DNA of 64,000 nt from an uncultured Saprospiraceae bacterium (GTDB lineage Bacteria > Bacteroidota > Bacteroidia > Chitinophagales > Saprospiraceae): positions 1-64,000 of the forward strand of contig CALDUE010000031.1 of assembly GCA_937923485.1 (NCBI GenBank). The letters run 5' to 3'. The notes below the pieces were generated by a model that was not told where the DNA came from, made no database searches, and saw only the letters and a list, made by a program, of their open reading frames with translations. A program made the translations under genes and the position numbers. Below, one piece after another: positions 29,837 through 42,032 of this stretch. Within the stretch, counting starts at the first letter, position 1, and the number at the start of each line of letters is the position of its first letter.

Positions 29837-30211
29837 ATGCCAACGATCAACCAACTGGTACGTAAAGGGCGCAAGAAGATTGTCGAGCAGAGTAAATCTC
29901 GCGCACTCGAAAGCTGTCCTCAGCGACGTGGAGTATGCACACGTGTATATACTACAACGCCTAAGAAGCCAAACTCAGCGCTACGTAAAGTAGCCAAGGT
30001 TCGTCTTACAAACCAGAAGGAGATCATCGCCTACATCCCAGGTGAAGGTCACAACTTACAAGAGCACTCTATCGTACTAGTACGTGGAGGGCGTATTAAG
30101 GATCTTCCGGGTGTCCGTTACACGATTGTTCGTGGAGCATTGGATACCGCAGGTGTTTCTGATCGTCGCAACGCACGCTCTCGTTATGGTGCAAAACGTC
30201 CTAAGTCTTAA
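29837..30211 (+). CDS. rpsL: 30S ribosomal protein S12
   Basis: [14 protein letters not shown]...[20 protein letters not shown]. Confidence 0.98.
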   Translation: MPTINQLVRKGRKKIVEQSKSRALESCPQRRGVCTRVYTTTPKKPNSALRKVAKVRLTNQKEIIAYIPGEGHNLQEHSIVLVRGGRIKDLPGVRYTIVRGALDTAGVSDRRNARSRYGAKRPKS

Positions 30212-30251
30212 CAACAAGTTCCGCTAGCCACTTCGCCAAGAACTACTCATT

Positions 30252-30725
30252 ATGAGAAAAAGAAAGCCAAAAATCCGGATTATTCAACCGGATGCTCGCT
30301 ACAGCGACCCGACTGTTACTCAGTTCGTCAACATGTTGATGTACAGTGGTAAGAAGTCTACAGCCTTCCGTATTTTTTACGATGCAATGGATATTGTAAA
30401 GGAAAAGTACGAAGGTGAAGAAAACGAGCACGAAGTCTGGGAAAAAGCTCTCAAGAACGTCATGCCAGGCGTTGAGGTGCGTAGCCGCCGTGTAGGTGGT
30501 TCTACTTTCCAGATACCTACAGAAATTCGTCAGAAGCGTAAAGTTTCTATCGGTATGAAGTGGTTGATCACATTTGCTCGCAAGCGCGCGGGTAAAGGCA
30601 TGCCTGAAAAGCTTGCTGGTGAGATTCTGGCTGCTGTAAAAGGTGAAGGTCAAGCGGTTAAGCGCCGCGAAGACACGCACCGTATGGCAGAGTCAAACCG
30701 CGCATTCTCGCACTTCCGCATTTAA
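30252..30725 (+). CDS. rpsG: 30S ribosomal protein S7
   Basis: Full-length S7 sequence. Confidence 0.98.
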   Translation: MRKRKPKIRIIQPDARYSDPTVTQFVNMLMYSGKKSTAFRIFYDAMDIVKEKYEGEENEHEVWEKALKNVMPGVEVRSRRVGGSTFQIPTEIRQKRKVSIGMKWLITFARKRAGKGMPEKLAGEILAAVKGEGQAVKRREDTHRMAESNRAFSHFRI

Positions 30726-30761
30726 TCACCACTTTTCTTCCCCTCCCCTAGATACAATATC

Positions 30762-32897
30762 ATGGCTACGGATTTAACTTTTACGCGAAATATTGGAATC
30801 GCTGCCCACGTTGACGCGGGTAAGACGACTACCACTGAGCGCGTGTTGTACTACACAGGTATCAGCCACAAGATTGGCGAGGTACACGACGGTGCAGCTA
30901 CTATGGATTGGATGAAGCAGGAGCAAGAACGTGGTATCACGATCACTTCGGCTGCAACCAAGACTTCATGGAAGTGGAAAAACAAAGAATACGCTGTCAA
31001 TATCATCGACACACCGGGTCACGTGGATTTTACCGTTGAGGTAAACCGCTCACTCCGTGTTCTTGATGGACTCGTTTTCCTTTTCTGTGCTTCTTCTGGT
31101 GTTGAGCCTCAATCTGAGACTAACTGGCGTCTAGCTGATGGCTACAAAGTGCCACGTATCGGATTCGTTAACAAGATGGACCGTCAAGGTGCTGATTTCT
31201 TTTCTGTCGTTAAGCAGGTAAAGGAGCGTCTCGGTAGCGAAGCCATTCCACTCCAAGTGCCAATCGGTGTTGAGGAGACTTTCAAAGGAGTTGTAGACCT
31301 CATTACAGGTAAGGCAATCGTTTGGAATGAACATGATGCTGGAATGACTTTCGAGGAAATTCCGATGCCAGAAGATCTTGTTGATACTGTAGCTGAATGG
31401 CGCGAGAAACTTCTCGAGGCGGTAGCTGAGTATGATGATACCCTAATGGAGAAATTCTTCGAAGATCCGGAGAGTATTTCAGCTGAGGAGATGCGCGCAG
31501 CTGTTCGTGGTGCGGTAATGGACATGAAGTTCGTTCCAATGATGTGCGGTTCTGCCTTCAAAAACAAAGGTGTTCAAGCGGTTCTAGACGGTGTTTGTGC
31601 TTATTTGCCAAGTCCACTTGATCGTGAATCAGTCACTGGGATCAACCCAAATACTGATGAAGAAACATCGCGCAAGCCAAGCAACGACGAACCATTCGCT
31701 GCATTGGCCTTCAAAATTGCAACCGATCCATATGTAGGTCGCCTCGCATTCATGCGTGTGTACTCAGGTACTCTCGATGCAGGTAGCTATGTATTGAATA
31801 ATCGCTCTGGAAACAAAGAGCGTATCAGCCGTATCTATCAGATGCACGCCAACAAGCAGAACGCTATTACTAGTGTTGAAGCTGGCGACATCGCAGCAGC
31901 GGTTGGTTTCAAGGACATTCGTACAGGAGACACCCTTAGTGCTCTTGACGCTCCAATCCAGTTGGAGTCAATGGTGTTCCCTGATCCAGTAATCGGTGTT
32001 GCTATTGAGCCGAAGACGCAGAAAGATCTGGACAAGTTAGGTATGGCACTTGCCAAGCTAGCTGAGGAGGATCCTACGTTCAAGGTGAAGTACGACGAAG
32101 ACACCAACCAGACCGTAGTAAGCGGAATGGGTGAGCTACACCTCGAAATCATCATCGACCGCCTCATTGAGGAGTTTGGAGTTGAGGTGAATCAAGGAGC
32201 TCCACAAGTTAACTACAAAGAGGCTCTACAGGAAACTGTTGATCACCGTGAGCGCTTGAAGAAGCAATCTGGTGGTTCTGGTCTCTTCGCAGATATGTCT
32301 TTCCGTCTTGGGCCAGCAGATGAGGAATTCCTCGAATCTGATGACTACAAGTCAGGAAAAGTTCGCCTTCAGTTTGAGTGGAAGATCGTTGGTGGTGCTA
32401 TCGATAAGAACTACATGAAGCCAGTTCAGGATGGATTTAATTCCATGATGGACAATGGTGTTCTTGCAGGCTACAACATCGACTCAATGAAAGTTGAGGT
32501 TTACGATGGTGGCATGCACGCGGTCGATTCCAAGCCACTTGCTTTTGAGCTTTGTGCTAAGGAAGGATTCAAGATTGCAGCAAGACAGGCTAGTCCTGTA
32601 CTGCTGGAGCCAATGATGAGCCTCGAAGTCATCACTCCTGAAGACTACGTTGGTGCTGTAATTGGTGATCTCAACCGTCGCCGTGGCTTGCCGAAAGGCC
32701 AAGAGCCTCGTCCAGGTGGAGCAGTAGCTATTGAAGCTGAGGTTCCACTTTCAGAAATGTTCGGTTATGTAACCGATCTGCGGACCAATACATCTGGTCG
32801 TGCAACATCTACAATGTCATTTTCTCACTACGCTCCTGCTCCTAAGGGTGTAGCAAAAGAAGTCATCGCTGCCGCTACTGGTGCCGTTGATGCCTAA
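30762..32897 (+). CDS. fusA: Elongation factor G
   Basis: [36 protein letters not shown]. Confidence 0.98.
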   Translation: MATDLTFTRNIGIAAHVDAGKTTTTERVLYYTGISHKIGEVHDGAATMDWMKQEQERGITITSAATKTSWKWKNKEYAVNIIDTPGHVDFTVEVNRSLRVLDGLVFLFCASSGVEPQSETNWRLADGYKVPRIGFVNKMDRQGADFFSVVKQVKERLGSEAIPLQVPIGVEETFKGVVDLITGKAIVWNEHDAGMTFEEIPMPEDLVDTVAEWREKLLEAVAEYDDTLMEKFFEDPESISAEEMRAAVRGAVMDMKFVPMMCGSAFKNKGVQAVLDGVCAYLPSPLDRESVTGINPNTDEETSRKPSNDEPFAALAFKIATDPYVGRLAFMRVYSGTLDAGSYVLNNRSGNKERISRIYQMHANKQNAITSVEAGDIAAAVGFKDIRTGDTLSALDAPIQLESMVFPDPVIGVAIEPKTQKDLDKLGMALAKLAEEDPTFKVKYDEDTNQTVVSGMGELHLEIIIDRLIEEFGVEVNQGAPQVNYKEALQETVDHRERLKKQSGGSGLFADMSFRLGPADEEFLESDDYKSGKVRLQFEWKIVGGAIDKNYMKPVQDGFNSMMDNGVLAGYNIDSMKVEVYDGGMHAVDSKPLAFELCAKEGFKIAARQASPVLLEPMMSLEVITPEDYVGAVIGDLNRRRGLPKGQEPRPGGAVAIEAEVPLSEMFGYVTDLRTNTSGRATSTMSFSHYAPAPKGVAKEVIAAATGAVDA

Positions 32898-32923
32898 CTT
32901 TAACCTCCTCAATTCCGAGAGGC

Positions 32924-33232
32924 ATGAATCAGAAGATTCGAATCAAACTCCGTTCGTATGACCATAGCCTGGTCGACAAGTCAACGGAAAAAATCGTCAA
33001 GACAGTACGCAACTCAGGCGCTGTAGTGACTGGTCCGATTCCGCTGCCCACGGAGAAGAAAATCTTCACCGTGTTGCGGTCTCCCCACGTCTATAAAAAA
33101 GGACGTGAGCAGTTCCAGTTACGAACGCACAAGCGTCTTATTGAAATCTACACTCCGACACCGAAAACTGTCGACGCTTTGTCGAAGTTGGAGTTGCCAA
33201 GTGGTGTAGATATCCAGGTCAAGTTGACCTAA
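32924..33232 (+). CDS. rpsJ: 30S ribosomal protein S10
   Basis: [25 protein letters not shown]. Confidence 0.98.
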   Translation: MNQKIRIKLRSYDHSLVDKSTEKIVKTVRNSGAVVTGPIPLPTEKKIFTVLRSPHVYKKGREQFQLRTHKRLIEIYTPTPKTVDALSKLELPSGVDIQVKLT

Positions 33233-33262
33233 ACCGCTAATTGGACTTAGTGTAGGGTAGGG

Positions 33263-33276
33263 GCTTCCGCCAAAAC
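33263..33276 (+). repeat. Iterated motif, 1 mismatch (GCTTCCGCCAAAAC), rpsJ-rplC spacer
   Basis: 13/14 match. Confidence 0.65.
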
Positions 33277-33381
33277 CTTCCTTAAGTCCATCACTAAAAT
33301 AAATGACATATCCTGATTTCTCAGGATTCATCATGCGTCCCGCTCCGACTTCGGTTGAGATGGGCGTCCAAATCTGGAAAC

Positions 33382-34005
33382 GTGAACGGAATAATTGGTC
33401 GAAAGCTCGGAATGACGAGCGTATTCGATGCTACAGGCAAGAATGTCGCCTGTACCATTGTCTTAGCAGGTCCATGTACGGTTACTCAAGTTAAAACTGA
33501 GGAAACCGACGGGTACACTGCTACTCAGCTAGCCTTTGGGCAGCGCAACGAGAAGAATGTAACCAAGCCAATGGCGGGTCACTTCGCTAAAGCAGGTATT
33601 ACCTCTGCAACTGAAATCGTCGAGTTTCGCGAGTTCCCACTCGTAGATAAAGTTCTCGGTGATACGGTTACCGCAGACGAGGTCTTCGAAGCTGGCGATA
33701 AAGTGAACGTAATCGGTACCTCAAAGGGTAAAGGTTTCCAAGGTGTCGTAAAGCGTCACAACTTCCGCGGTGTAAACGATGCGACTCACGGTCAGCACAA
33801 CAGACTTCGTTCTCCAGGTTCTATTGGAGCAGCGAGTTATCCAGCGAAAGTATTTAAGGGTATGCGTATGGGCGGCCAGGATGGCAACCGTCGTGTAAAA
33901 ACAATGAACTTAGAAATCGTTCGTGTCTTCCCTGAAAAGAATCTCGTCCTCGTCAAGGGAGCACTCCCAGGCCCTAAGGGTTCGACGGTAATCATACAAA
34001 AATAG
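33382..34005 (+). CDS. rplC: 50S ribosomal protein L3 (GTG start proposed)
   Basis: Family N-terminus is [16 protein letters not shown]; no ATG at that position (ORF listed from 33355). Confidence 0.93.
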   Translation: MNGIIGRKLGMTSVFDATGKNVACTIVLAGPCTVTQVKTEETDGYTATQLAFGQRNEKNVTKPMAGHFAKAGITSATEIVEFREFPLVDKVLGDTVTADEVFEAGDKVNVIGTSKGKGFQGVVKRHNFRGVNDATHGQHNRLRSPGSIGAASYPAKVFKGMRMGGQDGNRRVKTMNLEIVRVFPEKNLVLVKGALPGPKGSTVIIQK

Positions 34006-34012
34006 TCGACCG

Positions 34013-34645
34013 ATGAAAGTCACAGTCCACAACACCAAAGGTGAGGCGGTCGGCCGCGAGATCGACCTATCAGACGCTGTTTTCGGCATTGAGCCGAACG
34101 AACACGTTCTATACCTAGCTGTAAAGCAATATCTCGCAGCTCAACGTACAGGTACGCACTCTGCAAGAGAAGTATCTCAAATGAGCGGTTCTACTCGTAA
34201 GCTGAAGAAGCAAAAGGGAACAGGTACTGCCCGTGCTGGATCTATCAAAAGTGGTCTCTTCCGTGGAGGTGCCCGCATCTTTGGTCCACGTCCTCGCAAG
34301 TACGTAATCAAGCTCAACAAGAAAGTTAAGCGTCTAGCTCGCATCAGCGCACTTAGTGCAAAGGCGAATTCAGGAGCTTTACGCGTTGTAGAGAATTTTG
34401 ATTTCTCTGCACCAAAAACTAAAGACGCTCGAGCAATGGTCGACGCTATTCACGGTGACGCAAGAGGCAAAGTCCTCGTTGTTGTTTCGAATAGTCAACC
34501 GAACGTTCGTAAGAGCTTCAGCAACCTACCTAATGCCAAGCTCGTAACTGCTCAGTCAGTTAACGTGTACGACGTACTCAATGCGTCAACACTCGTGCTA
34601 ACAGAAGGAAGCGTTGATTCACTGCAAACTGCCTTGAAGGCCTAA
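34013..34645 (+). CDS. rplD: 50S ribosomal protein L4
   Basis: STRKLKKQKGTGTARAGSIKSGLFRGGARIFGP. Confidence 0.98.
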   Translation: MKVTVHNTKGEAVGREIDLSDAVFGIEPNEHVLYLAVKQYLAAQRTGTHSAREVSQMSGSTRKLKKQKGTGTARAGSIKSGLFRGGARIFGPRPRKYVIKLNKKVKRLARISALSAKANSGALRVVENFDFSAPKTKDARAMVDAIHGDARGKVLVVVSNSQPNVRKSFSNLPNAKLVTAQSVNVYDVLNASTLVLTEGSVDSLQTALKA

Positions 34646-34656
34646 TCTGGTAACTC

Positions 34657-34953
34657 ATGACGACTCAGATAATACAAAAGCCGGTAATAACAGAAAAGAG
34701 CCAAGAGCTCTCTACTGGCCGGAACCAGTTTACCTTCGTGGTTCAAAAGACAGCGAACAAGTACCAAATCCGCACTGCGGTTGAGTCCATGTTCGACGTT
34801 AAGGTTGCATCGGTTAACACCATGCGCATGCCAGCCAAGCTAAAGAGCCGCTTTACCAAGCGTGGACTTCAGCATGGTCGACGTAATGCCTTCAAAAAAG
34901 CCATCATCACACTCCGTGACGGCGAAACCATTGATTTCTTCGGCGAGCTTTAA
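34657..34953 (+). CDS. rplW: 50S ribosomal protein L23
   Basis: IIQKPVITEKSQ...NKYQIRTAVE; operon position. Confidence 0.97.
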   Translation: MTTQIIQKPVITEKSQELSTGRNQFTFVVQKTANKYQIRTAVESMFDVKVASVNTMRMPAKLKSRFTKRGLQHGRRNAFKKAIITLRDGETIDFFGEL

Positions 34954-34981
34954 GCTCCATAACCTGAAAAACTAGGCACCC

Positions 34982-35818
34982 ATGCCATTAAAGAAGTTTA
35001 AACCAGTAACGCCGGGAACGCGCTTTCGCGTAGGAAACAAGTTTTCGGAGGTTACCACCGACACACCGGAAAAGAGCTTGCTCGCTCCGATGACACAGTC
35101 TGGTGGTCGTAACCATGATGGTAAGATGACTCAACGCCACCGAGGTGGTGGACACAAGCGTCGTTACCGTATCGTAGATTTTAAGCGTGAGAAGGAAGGA
35201 ATTCCAGCTACCGTTAAGTCTATCGAGTATGATCCAAACCGTACTGCTTTTATCGCACTGCTTTTTTATGCAGATGGTGAGAAGCGATACATCATTGCTC
35301 CAAGAGGCCTCAATGTTGGGGACACGGTTCAATCAGGTCGTGGATTGCCAATTAGCGTTGGAAATGCGCTTTATCTCGACGAAATTCCACTCGGTACTGT
35401 GGTCCATGCCATCGAAATGACCCCAGGTCGTGGAGCAGCATTGGCTCGTGCAGCAGGAACTAATGGTACGCTGACCTCTCGTGAAGGAAGGTTTGCTGTA
35501 ATCAAGTTACCTTCGGGCGAAGTTCGTCGTATTCTCGTAACCTGTAAGGCTACGATTGGTACAACATCTAATCCTGACCACTCGCTCCAAGTACTTGGAA
35601 AGGCTGGTCGAACACGCTGGCTAGGACGTCGACCACACACACGTGGTGTTGCCATGAACCCTGTCGATCACCCTATGGGTGGTGGTGAAGGTCGTGCTTC
35701 AGGTGGACACCCGCAGTCGCGTACTGGAATTATGGCAAAGGGTCAGAAGACTCGTAATGTCAAGAAGACTTCTTCTAAATTGATCATCACCCGTCGCAAG
35801 AAGCGCAACAAAAAGTAA
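34982..35818 (+). CDS. rplB: 50S ribosomal protein L2
   Basis: [14 protein letters not shown]...[18 protein letters not shown]. Confidence 0.98.
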   Translation: MPLKKFKPVTPGTRFRVGNKFSEVTTDTPEKSLLAPMTQSGGRNHDGKMTQRHRGGGHKRRYRIVDFKREKEGIPATVKSIEYDPNRTAFIALLFYADGEKRYIIAPRGLNVGDTVQSGRGLPISVGNALYLDEIPLGTVVHAIEMTPGRGAALARAAGTNGTLTSREGRFAVIKLPSGEVRRILVTCKATIGTTSNPDHSLQVLGKAGRTRWLGRRPHTRGVAMNPVDHPMGGGEGRASGGHPQSRTGIMAKGQKTRNVKKTSSKLIITRRKKRNKK

Positions 35819-35826
35819 TATACTAG

Positions 35827-36096
35827 ATGCCACGCTCACTCAAAAAGGGACCATACGTGTTCCACAGACTGCTCGACAAAATCGAAGCTGCTCAGACGGG
35901 AGGAAAGAAAGGAGTCATCAAGACTTGGTCTCGGTCTTCTATGGTCATCCCTCAAATGGTAGGTCTGACGATCGCTGTCCACAATGGACGTTCTTTCGTT
36001 CCGGTTTACGTAACAGAAAACATGGTAGGTCACAAGCTTGGTGAATTTGCGCTAACGCGTACATTCAAAGGGCATGGTGGAAACCGTAAGAAATAA
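35827..36096 (+). CDS. rpsS: 30S ribosomal protein S19
   Basis: [11 protein letters not shown]...[17 protein letters not shown]. Confidence 0.98.
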   Translation: MPRSLKKGPYVFHRLLDKIEAAQTGGKKGVIKTWSRSSMVIPQMVGLTIAVHNGRSFVPVYVTENMVGHKLGEFALTRTFKGHGGNRKK

Positions 36097-36111
36097 CTTC
36101 GCGCAGGATTG

Positions 36112-36125
36112 GTTTTAGCGAAAGC
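36112..36125 (-). repeat. Iterated motif, 1 mismatch (GTTTTAGCGAAAGC on +), rpsS-rplV spacer
   Basis: 13/14 match; embedded in TTTTAGC-GAAA-GCTAAAA hairpin. Confidence 0.65.
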
Positions 36126-36155
36126 TAAAATTTCCCGCACCTAACTCACTTACTC

Positions 36156-36563
36156 ATGGAAGCTGTAGCAAAATTGCGCAACTGCCCGATGTCAGCCCGC
36201 AAAATGCGGTTGGCGGCCGACTTGGTCCGCAACAAACCTGTTGGCGAAGCTCTTTCTATACTTCAATATTCTGGTCGTGAGGCTGGAATCTGGCTAGAAA
36301 AGTTACTCCTCTCAGCCGTTGCGAATTGGGAGAACAAGCTTGATAACACTGAAAGCGCCGATGATTACGATCTTCGCGTTTCAATGATCATGGTTGATCA
36401 AGGTCCGATGATCAAGCGTTTCCGACCAGCTCCGCAAGGACGCGCTCACCGGATACGCAAGCACTCAAATCACGTTACTTTAGCGGTAGCAAACGCTGTA
36501 GCTCTAGCATCTGATGCTGAGGGAGTAGCAGTAACTTCAGAAGAAACCACCAACCCCGCATAA
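36156..36563 (+). CDS. rplV: 50S ribosomal protein L22
   Basis: L22 motifs [22 protein letters not shown]. Confidence 0.97.
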   Translation: MEAVAKLRNCPMSARKMRLAADLVRNKPVGEALSILQYSGREAGIWLEKLLLSAVANWENKLDNTESADDYDLRVSMIMVDQGPMIKRFRPAPQGRAHRIRKHSNHVTLAVANAVALASDAEGVAVTSEETTNPA

Positions 36564-36565
36564 TC

Positions 36566-37327
36566 ATGGGACAAAAGACAAATCCAATTGGCAATCGCCT
36601 AGGAATCATCCGTGGTTGGGATAGCAACTGGTTCGGAGGACACAACTTCGGCGAGAAGGTTATCGAGGACGAGAAGATTCGCGTATATCTCAACGCACGT
36701 ATACAGCGTGGTGGGATTGCTAGAATTATCATCGAGCGTACATTACGACGCATTACGGTGACTATTCACACAAGCCGTCCAGGTGTAATCATAGGACGTG
36801 GAGGTCAGGAGGTTGACAAGATCCGTGAAGAGCTTCGTAAGATTACGAAGCAGGACGTTCAAATCAACATCGTTGAAATCCGTCGCCCTGAGCTTAATGC
36901 TGCTATTGTTGGCGAATCAATCGCTAAGCAATTAGAAGCGCGTATCAATCACCGTCGTGCCATCAAGATGGCAATCCAATCAACTATGCGCGCAGGTGCC
37001 GAGGGCATCAAGATTCGAGTAGGAGGAAGATTGAACGGTGCGGAGATGGCGCGTCGCGAAGAATACAAACAAGGTCGTACACCACTTCATACTTTCCGTG
37101 CAGACATCGACTACGCACTTACTGAGGCCAACACGGTTCAAGGTAAGATCGGAGTAAAAGTTTGGATCTGTAAAGGAGAAGTGTTAGGAAAGCGTGACCT
37201 CAGCCCTAATGTCACAGAAAGCCGCGGAGGCGCTTCACCAGGTGGTGATCGTCGCGGTGGAAATGATCGCCGTGGAGGTGGTCGTCGTGATGGAAGTGGG
37301 GGAGGACGCCGAGATCGTCGTAATTAG
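36566..37327 (+). CDS. rpsC: 30S ribosomal protein S3
   Basis: [26 protein letters not shown]-rich C-terminus. Confidence 0.98.
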   Translation: MGQKTNPIGNRLGIIRGWDSNWFGGHNFGEKVIEDEKIRVYLNARIQRGGIARIIIERTLRRITVTIHTSRPGVIIGRGGQEVDKIREELRKITKQDVQINIVEIRRPELNAAIVGESIAKQLEARINHRRAIKMAIQSTMRAGAEGIKIRVGGRLNGAEMARREEYKQGRTPLHTFRADIDYALTEANTVQGKIGVKVWICKGEVLGKRDLSPNVTESRGGASPGGDRRGGNDRRGGGRRDGSGGGRRDRRN

Positions 37328-37409
37328 AATCAAAGAAAAGCGTATCTTCGCGCGCCCTTAGAGATAAGGAGCCGAAGAAACGAAAATTTGGCGCCGCCAA
37401 ACAACTGTC

Positions 37410-37829
37410 ATGCTACAGCCGAAACGTACTAAATACCGCAAGCAACAAAAAGGCCGCATTAAGGGTCTTGCACGCAGAGGGAGCACTATCTCTTTCGGCA
37501 GCTTCGGTTTAAAAACAATGGATGCAGGCCGCATCACCAACCGTCAGATCGAGTCCGCTCGTATCGCGATGACACGCTTCATGAAGCGTGAGGGTAAGGT
37601 GTGGATCCGAATATTTCCAGATAAGCCTATTACGAAGAAACCTCTCGAGGTTCGTATGGGTAAGGGTAAGGGTGCTGTAGACCACTATGTGGCATCAGTT
37701 AAGCCAGGACGAGTATTGTTCGAGCTTGATGGTGTTCCAGAAGAAGTAGCGGTCGAGGCTTTACGTCTTGCTGCTCAGAAACTCCCAGTTTTAACCAAAA
37801 CAGTCGTTCGTCCTGACCTTCGTCAGTAG
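37410..37829 (+). CDS. rplP: 50S ribosomal protein L16
   Basis: [21 protein letters not shown]. Confidence 0.98.
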   Translation: MLQPKRTKYRKQQKGRIKGLARRGSTISFGSFGLKTMDAGRITNRQIESARIAMTRFMKREGKVWIRIFPDKPITKKPLEVRMGKGKGAVDHYVASVKPGRVLFELDGVPEEVAVEALRLAAQKLPVLTKTVVRPDLRQ

Positions 37830-37848
37830 AGCTGTACAACCAGAGATC

Positions 37849-38118
37849 ATGGCATCTAAGAAGTACCTCGAATTACAGGGTCACAGCGATGAGGACCTTA
37901 AAGTTGAGCTCACTAGCGCTCAGCGTGAGTACCAACAAATGCGCTTCGATAATTATACGAAGGGCATTGAAAGTGCAACGAAAATCCGTGAGCTGCGTCG
38001 AGATATCGCACGCTTGAACACTGAATTACGTCGCCGAGAATTAGCAACCCAAAACGAGGGAGCAGGACGTGCTGCAAAGCGTACACGTCGTGCCCGTCTT
38101 CTAGCAAAACAATCGTAA
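37849..38118 (+). CDS. rpmC: 50S ribosomal protein L29
   Basis: Operon position; L29 helical hairpin sequence. Confidence 0.93.
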   Translation: MASKKYLELQGHSDEDLKVELTSAQREYQQMRFDNYTKGIESATKIRELRRDIARLNTELRRRELATQNEGAGRAAKRTRRARLLAKQS

Positions 38119-38124
38119 GCTGTT

Positions 38125-38409
38125 ATGGCCGATCAGACCACCACACCTGCGGTTGAAACCCGCAACCAACGCAAAACGCGTACAGGATTTGTCACTTCAA
38201 GTAAGAGAGACAAGACCATTACGGTTTCAGTAGAGCGTCGCATTCAGCACCCTCTCTACGGAAAGTTCATCAAGCGCCACAAGAAATTTACAGCGCATGA
38301 TGAAAAGAATGAAGCTAACGAGGGAGACCTTGTTACCATCATGGAGACTCGTCCATTAAGTAAAACAAAGCGCTGGCGTTTAGTCGAAGTGCTTGAGAAA
38401 GCAAAGTAA
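38125..38409 (+). CDS. rpsQ: 30S ribosomal protein S17
   Basis: [40 protein letters not shown]. Confidence 0.97.
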   Translation: MADQTTTPAVETRNQRKTRTGFVTSSKRDKTITVSVERRIQHPLYGKFIKRHKKFTAHDEKNEANEGDLVTIMETRPLSKTKRWRLVEVLEKAK

Positions 38410-38451
38410 TTCACCCTCGCCGATCTTTTGATCTGCTAAAGAGAAACAGCA

Positions 38452-38817
38452 ATGATTCAACAAGAGTCCCGCCTACGGGTGGCAGATAACAGCGGAGCCA
38501 AGGAGGTTCTGTGTATCCGCGTGCTCGGTGGTTCGAAGCGTCGTTACGCTGGCGTTGGTGATACCATCGTCGTAAGTGTAAAAGACACTAGTCCAGGTGG
38601 AGTAAAGAAGGGTACGGTTTCAAAAGCCGTAATCGTTCGCACCAAAAAAGAAATTCGCCGTCGTGATGGTTCATACATCCGCTTTGATGACAATGCGGTT
38701 GTGCTACTTAGTGCATCAGATGAGCCTCGCGGTACACGCATATTTGGACCTGTGGCTCGTGAGCTACGTGAGAAGGATTACATGCGTATTGTTTCACTTG
38801 CCCCTGAGGTACTTTAA
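38452..38817 (+). CDS. rplN: 50S ribosomal protein L14
   Basis: [27 protein letters not shown]. Confidence 0.98.
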   Translation: MIQQESRLRVADNSGAKEVLCIRVLGGSKRRYAGVGDTIVVSVKDTSPGGVKKGTVSKAVIVRTKKEIRRRDGSYIRFDDNAVVLLSASDEPRGTRIFGPVARELREKDYMRIVSLAPEVL

Positions 38818-38829
38818 ACAGCATTTGTA

Positions 38830-39168
38830 ATGTCACGTCCAAAGCCAGAATTCAAGGCAAAGTTGAAGATCAAGAAAGGTGATACTGTAAAAGTTATCGC
38901 TGGTGCATCCCGAGGGGTGACTGGTGAAGTACTTGCAGTTCTCCCGAAAGAGAATCGCGCAATCGTAGAAGGAGCCAACATCCGCATCAAGCACCAGAAA
39001 GCTACAGAAGCTGACGCAGGTGGTCGTGTTGACAAGGCAATGCCACTTCATATTTCTAATCTCGCCCTTGTCGATCCGAAAAGTGGCGATATCACTCGGG
39101 TAGGTCGACGTGAGGAAGGCGGTAAGCTTGTCCGTTACGCGAAGAAATCCGGTCAAATCCTTTCGTAA
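38830..39168 (+). CDS. rplX: 50S ribosomal protein L24
   Basis: [20 protein letters not shown]. Confidence 0.97.
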   Translation: MSRPKPEFKAKLKIKKGDTVKVIAGASRGVTGEVLAVLPKENRAIVEGANIRIKHQKATEADAGGRVDKAMPLHISNLALVDPKSGDITRVGRREEGGKLVRYAKKSGQILS

Positions 39169-39728
39169 TGAGCTACCAACCACGTCTCAAGACGAAGTAT
39201 CGTAACGAAGTTGTTCCTGCACTACAAGAAGAGTTTAACTATTCTTCTCCAATGCAGACGCCACGTCTCCTTAAGGTTTGTATTAACCAAGGAGTAGGTG
39301 ATGCTACACAAGACAAGAAATTGGTCGACATTGCTGTCGAGCAAATGACCCAAATTACAGGGCAAAAGGCAGTTGCAACTAGAGCGCGTCAGAGTATTTC
39401 TAACTTTAAGCTAAGAGAGGGAATGCCTATCGGAGCTAAGGTTACACTTCGCGGAGATCAGATGTACGAGTTTTTCGATCGTCTAGTATCTGTTGCTCTT
39501 CCTCGTGTTCGTGATTTCCGCGGTGTAAGCGACAAGGCCTTTGACGGTCGTGGCAACTACACCTTAGGTATTACGGAGCAAATCATTTTTCCAGAGATTG
39601 ATCTTGATAAGATCAGCAAGATTACTGGGATGGATATTAATATCGTTACTTCGGCAACCACAGATGCTGAGGCACTTTCTTTGCTTCGCGGCTTAGGAAT
39701 GCCTTTCCGTAACAGAAAAACAGACTAG
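39168..39728 (+). CDS. rplE: 50S ribosomal protein L5
   Basis: [16 protein letters not shown]...[18 protein letters not shown]-type motifs. Confidence 0.98.
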   Translation: MSYQPRLKTKYRNEVVPALQEEFNYSSPMQTPRLLKVCINQGVGDATQDKKLVDIAVEQMTQITGQKAVATRARQSISNFKLREGMPIGAKVTLRGDQMYEFFDRLVSVALPRVRDFRGVSDKAFDGRGNYTLGITEQIIFPEIDLDKISKITGMDINIVTSATTDAEALSLLRGLGMPFRNRKTD

Positions 39729-39732
39729 AATA

Positions 39733-40002
39733 ATGGCTAGAATTTCACTCATAGCTCGCGAAAAGAAACGCGCTAAGATGGTTGCTAAGTACGCTGCTAA
39801 GCGTCAGCAATACAAAGAGAATGGTCAGTGGGAAGAGCTTGATAAGCTACCACGCAATTCTAATCCTATCCGCTTGCACAACCGTTGTGGCCTCACTGGT
39901 CGTCCAAAAGGGTACATGCGTAAATTTGGAGTTTGTCGTGTAAAGTTCCGTGACCTTGCACTCAACGGTAAAATTCCTGGTATCACAAAAGCGAGCTGGT
40001 AA
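39733..40002 (+). CDS. rpsN: 30S ribosomal protein S14
   Basis: [29 protein letters not shown]. Confidence 0.98.
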   Translation: MARISLIAREKKRAKMVAKYAAKRQQYKENGQWEELDKLPRNSNPIRLHNRCGLTGRPKGYMRKFGVCRVKFRDLALNGKIPGITKASW

Positions 40003-40040
40003 GGTCCTTCACCGGATACCTCCAGACTCAAACAACACTC

Positions 40041-40445
40041 ATGGCAGTTACAGATCCAATCGGAGATTTTTTAACGCGCATTCGTAATGCACAACTCGCG
40101 GGTCACCGTGTAGTAGAAATCCCAAGCTCAGGCATCAAACGCAGTATAACTGAGATCCTCTATCGCAATGGTTATATCTACCGTTATCAGTTTGATGACA
40201 GTGTGAAGCCACAGTCGGTAATTCGTATCGCACTCAAGTATGATGCGGCTACTCGCAAGCCTATTATTCGCAAGCTAGAGCGTATCAGCAAGCCTGGTCT
40301 ACGCAAGTATGCAGGTGCACAGGATCTTCCACGTGTAATTAATGGTCTCGGTATCGCGATTGTCTCTACCTCAGATGGAGTCATGACTGATAAAGAGGCT
40401 CGTCGCAAAAACGTTGGTGGAGAGGTTCTCTGCCGCATTTACTAG
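40041..40445 (+). CDS. rpsH: 30S ribosomal protein S8
   Basis: DPIGDFLTRIRNAQLAGHRVVEIPSS. Confidence 0.98.
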   Translation: MAVTDPIGDFLTRIRNAQLAGHRVVEIPSSGIKRSITEILYRNGYIYRYQFDDSVKPQSVIRIALKYDAATRKPIIRKLERISKPGLRKYAGAQDLPRVINGLGIAIVSTSDGVMTDKEARRKNVGGEVLCRIY

Positions 40446-40463
40446 TCCCTTAAATCCCAAATT

Positions 40464-41018
40464 ATGTCACGAATTGGAAACGCTCCGATTACGGTCCCAG
40501 CAGGGGTAACCATCGACATTTCTCCGGAAAACCTAGTAAAGGTTAAGGGGCCGAAAGGTGAGCTAATGCAACAGGTAGAGCCTGCGCTTAGTATCAAAAT
40601 CGACGATGGTACACTCACGGTATCTCGCCCAGATGACTCAAAGCATAACCGTTCAATGCACGGTCTTAGCCGTTCTTTGATTAATAACATGGTTGTCGGT
40701 GTAACTGAAGGTTACACGATTTCTCTTGAAGCGGTAGGTGTAGGTTATCGTGCATCTAACTCAGGCCAACTGCTTGAGCTTAGTCTTGGCTACTCTCACC
40801 CAATCCACTTTTTCATCCCTGAGGATATCAAGTTGGAGACAGTAACTGAAAAGAGTAAAGCTCCACGCATCAATCTTACTGGTATCGATAAACAACTTAT
40901 CGGTCACATTGCAGCGAAGATCCGTAGCTTTAGGCCACCTGAGCCTTACAAGGGTAAGGGAGTTCGCTTCGTCGGTGAGCAAATTCGCCGCAAGGCAGGT
41001 AAAACTGCAGCTAAGTAA
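40464..41018 (+). CDS. rplF: 50S ribosomal protein L6
   Basis: MSRIGNAPITVPAGVTI...GVGYRASNSGQLLELSLGYSHP. Confidence 0.98.
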   Translation: MSRIGNAPITVPAGVTIDISPENLVKVKGPKGELMQQVEPALSIKIDDGTLTVSRPDDSKHNRSMHGLSRSLINNMVVGVTEGYTISLEAVGVGYRASNSGQLLELSLGYSHPIHFFIPEDIKLETVTEKSKAPRINLTGIDKQLIGHIAAKIRSFRPPEPYKGKGVRFVGEQIRRKAGKTAAK

Positions 41019-41066
41019 TCAATCTAAAACTCGGACGGTCAGCAATCGTCCAAAGCATATTTTCTC

Positions 41067-41420
41067 ATGCCGCTCAGCAAATCAGATCGTCGCCATCGTA
41101 TCCATAACAGGATACGTCGTAAGATTAAGGGCACTCCGGTGCGCCCACGTCTTGCCGTCTATCGCTCAAACAAGGCTATCTACTGCCAGCTCATTGATGA
41201 TTCAAAGGGTCTAACATTAGCTTCAGCTTCTTCTAATGAAGAAGGTGTGAGTTCTGAAGGAACCAAATCAGACGTAGCAAAGCAAGTAGGAATTCGTCTT
41301 GCTGAAAAAGCAAGCGCAGCTAACATCAGTACCGTCGTGTTCGATCGCGGTGGTTATCTTTTTCACGGACGAGTAAAAGCTCTAGCAGAGGGCGCTCGTG
41401 AGGGAGGCCTTAAATTCTAA
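41067..41420 (+). CDS. rplR: 50S ribosomal protein L18
   Basis: [38 protein letters not shown]. Confidence 0.97.
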   Translation: MPLSKSDRRHRIHNRIRRKIKGTPVRPRLAVYRSNKAIYCQLIDDSKGLTLASASSNEEGVSSEGTKSDVAKQVGIRLAEKASAANISTVVFDRGGYLFHGRVKALAEGAREGGLKF

Positions 41421-41422
41421 TC

Positions 41423-41965
41423 ATGGCAGGACGTAACGACCGTAAAGACCGCAATAAGGATCGCAACCGCGACCGTCAAGCTGATAGTGAGTTTTCCGAC
41501 AAGCTCGTAAACCTTAACCGTGTAAGTAAGGCTACCAAAGGTGGTCGTACTTTCAGCTTCGCTGCTCTTGTAGTAGTAGGAGATGGGAAAGGTCGTGTAG
41601 GGTACGGTCTTGGAAAAGCACGTGATGTTGCTGAGTGTATCCAGAAGGCTACAGAAGCAGCTAAGAAAAACCTTATTACTATTCCGCTCTTCAAGGGAAC
41701 TATTCCGCATGAGCAGTTAGGTAAATTCGGTGCTGGTAAAGTTCTTATCAAGCCAGCTTCTGCTGGTACTGGCGTTATCGCTGGAGGAGCTATGCGCCCT
41801 GTATTTGAGCTAGGTGGTGTACACGATGTACTTGCTAAGTCTCAAGGGTCTAGTAACCCGCAGAACGTTATCAAAGCGACCATTGACGCACTTACTAAGC
41901 TGCGTAGTCCAATGACCATTGCAAAGCAGCGTGGCATTTCTTTAAAGCAAGTTTTCGAAGGGTAA
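41423..41965 (+). CDS. rpsE: 30S ribosomal protein S5
   Basis: [40 protein letters not shown]. Confidence 0.98.
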   Translation: MAGRNDRKDRNKDRNRDRQADSEFSDKLVNLNRVSKATKGGRTFSFAALVVVGDGKGRVGYGLGKARDVAECIQKATEAAKKNLITIPLFKGTIPHEQLGKFGAGKVLIKPASAGTGVIAGGAMRPVFELGGVHDVLAKSQGSSNPQNVIKATIDALTKLRSPMTIAKQRGISLKQVFEG

Positions 41966-42032
41966 TCCTTTCTTAATCTATTTCCTTCGTCGATTCTCGG
42001 CGACTTTCGTCAAAACAGCAGACCCTACGATT

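Noticed and set aside
31184-31567. 127-aa - strand ORF opposite fusA
   Set aside because: Antisense shadow of EF-G coding sequence.
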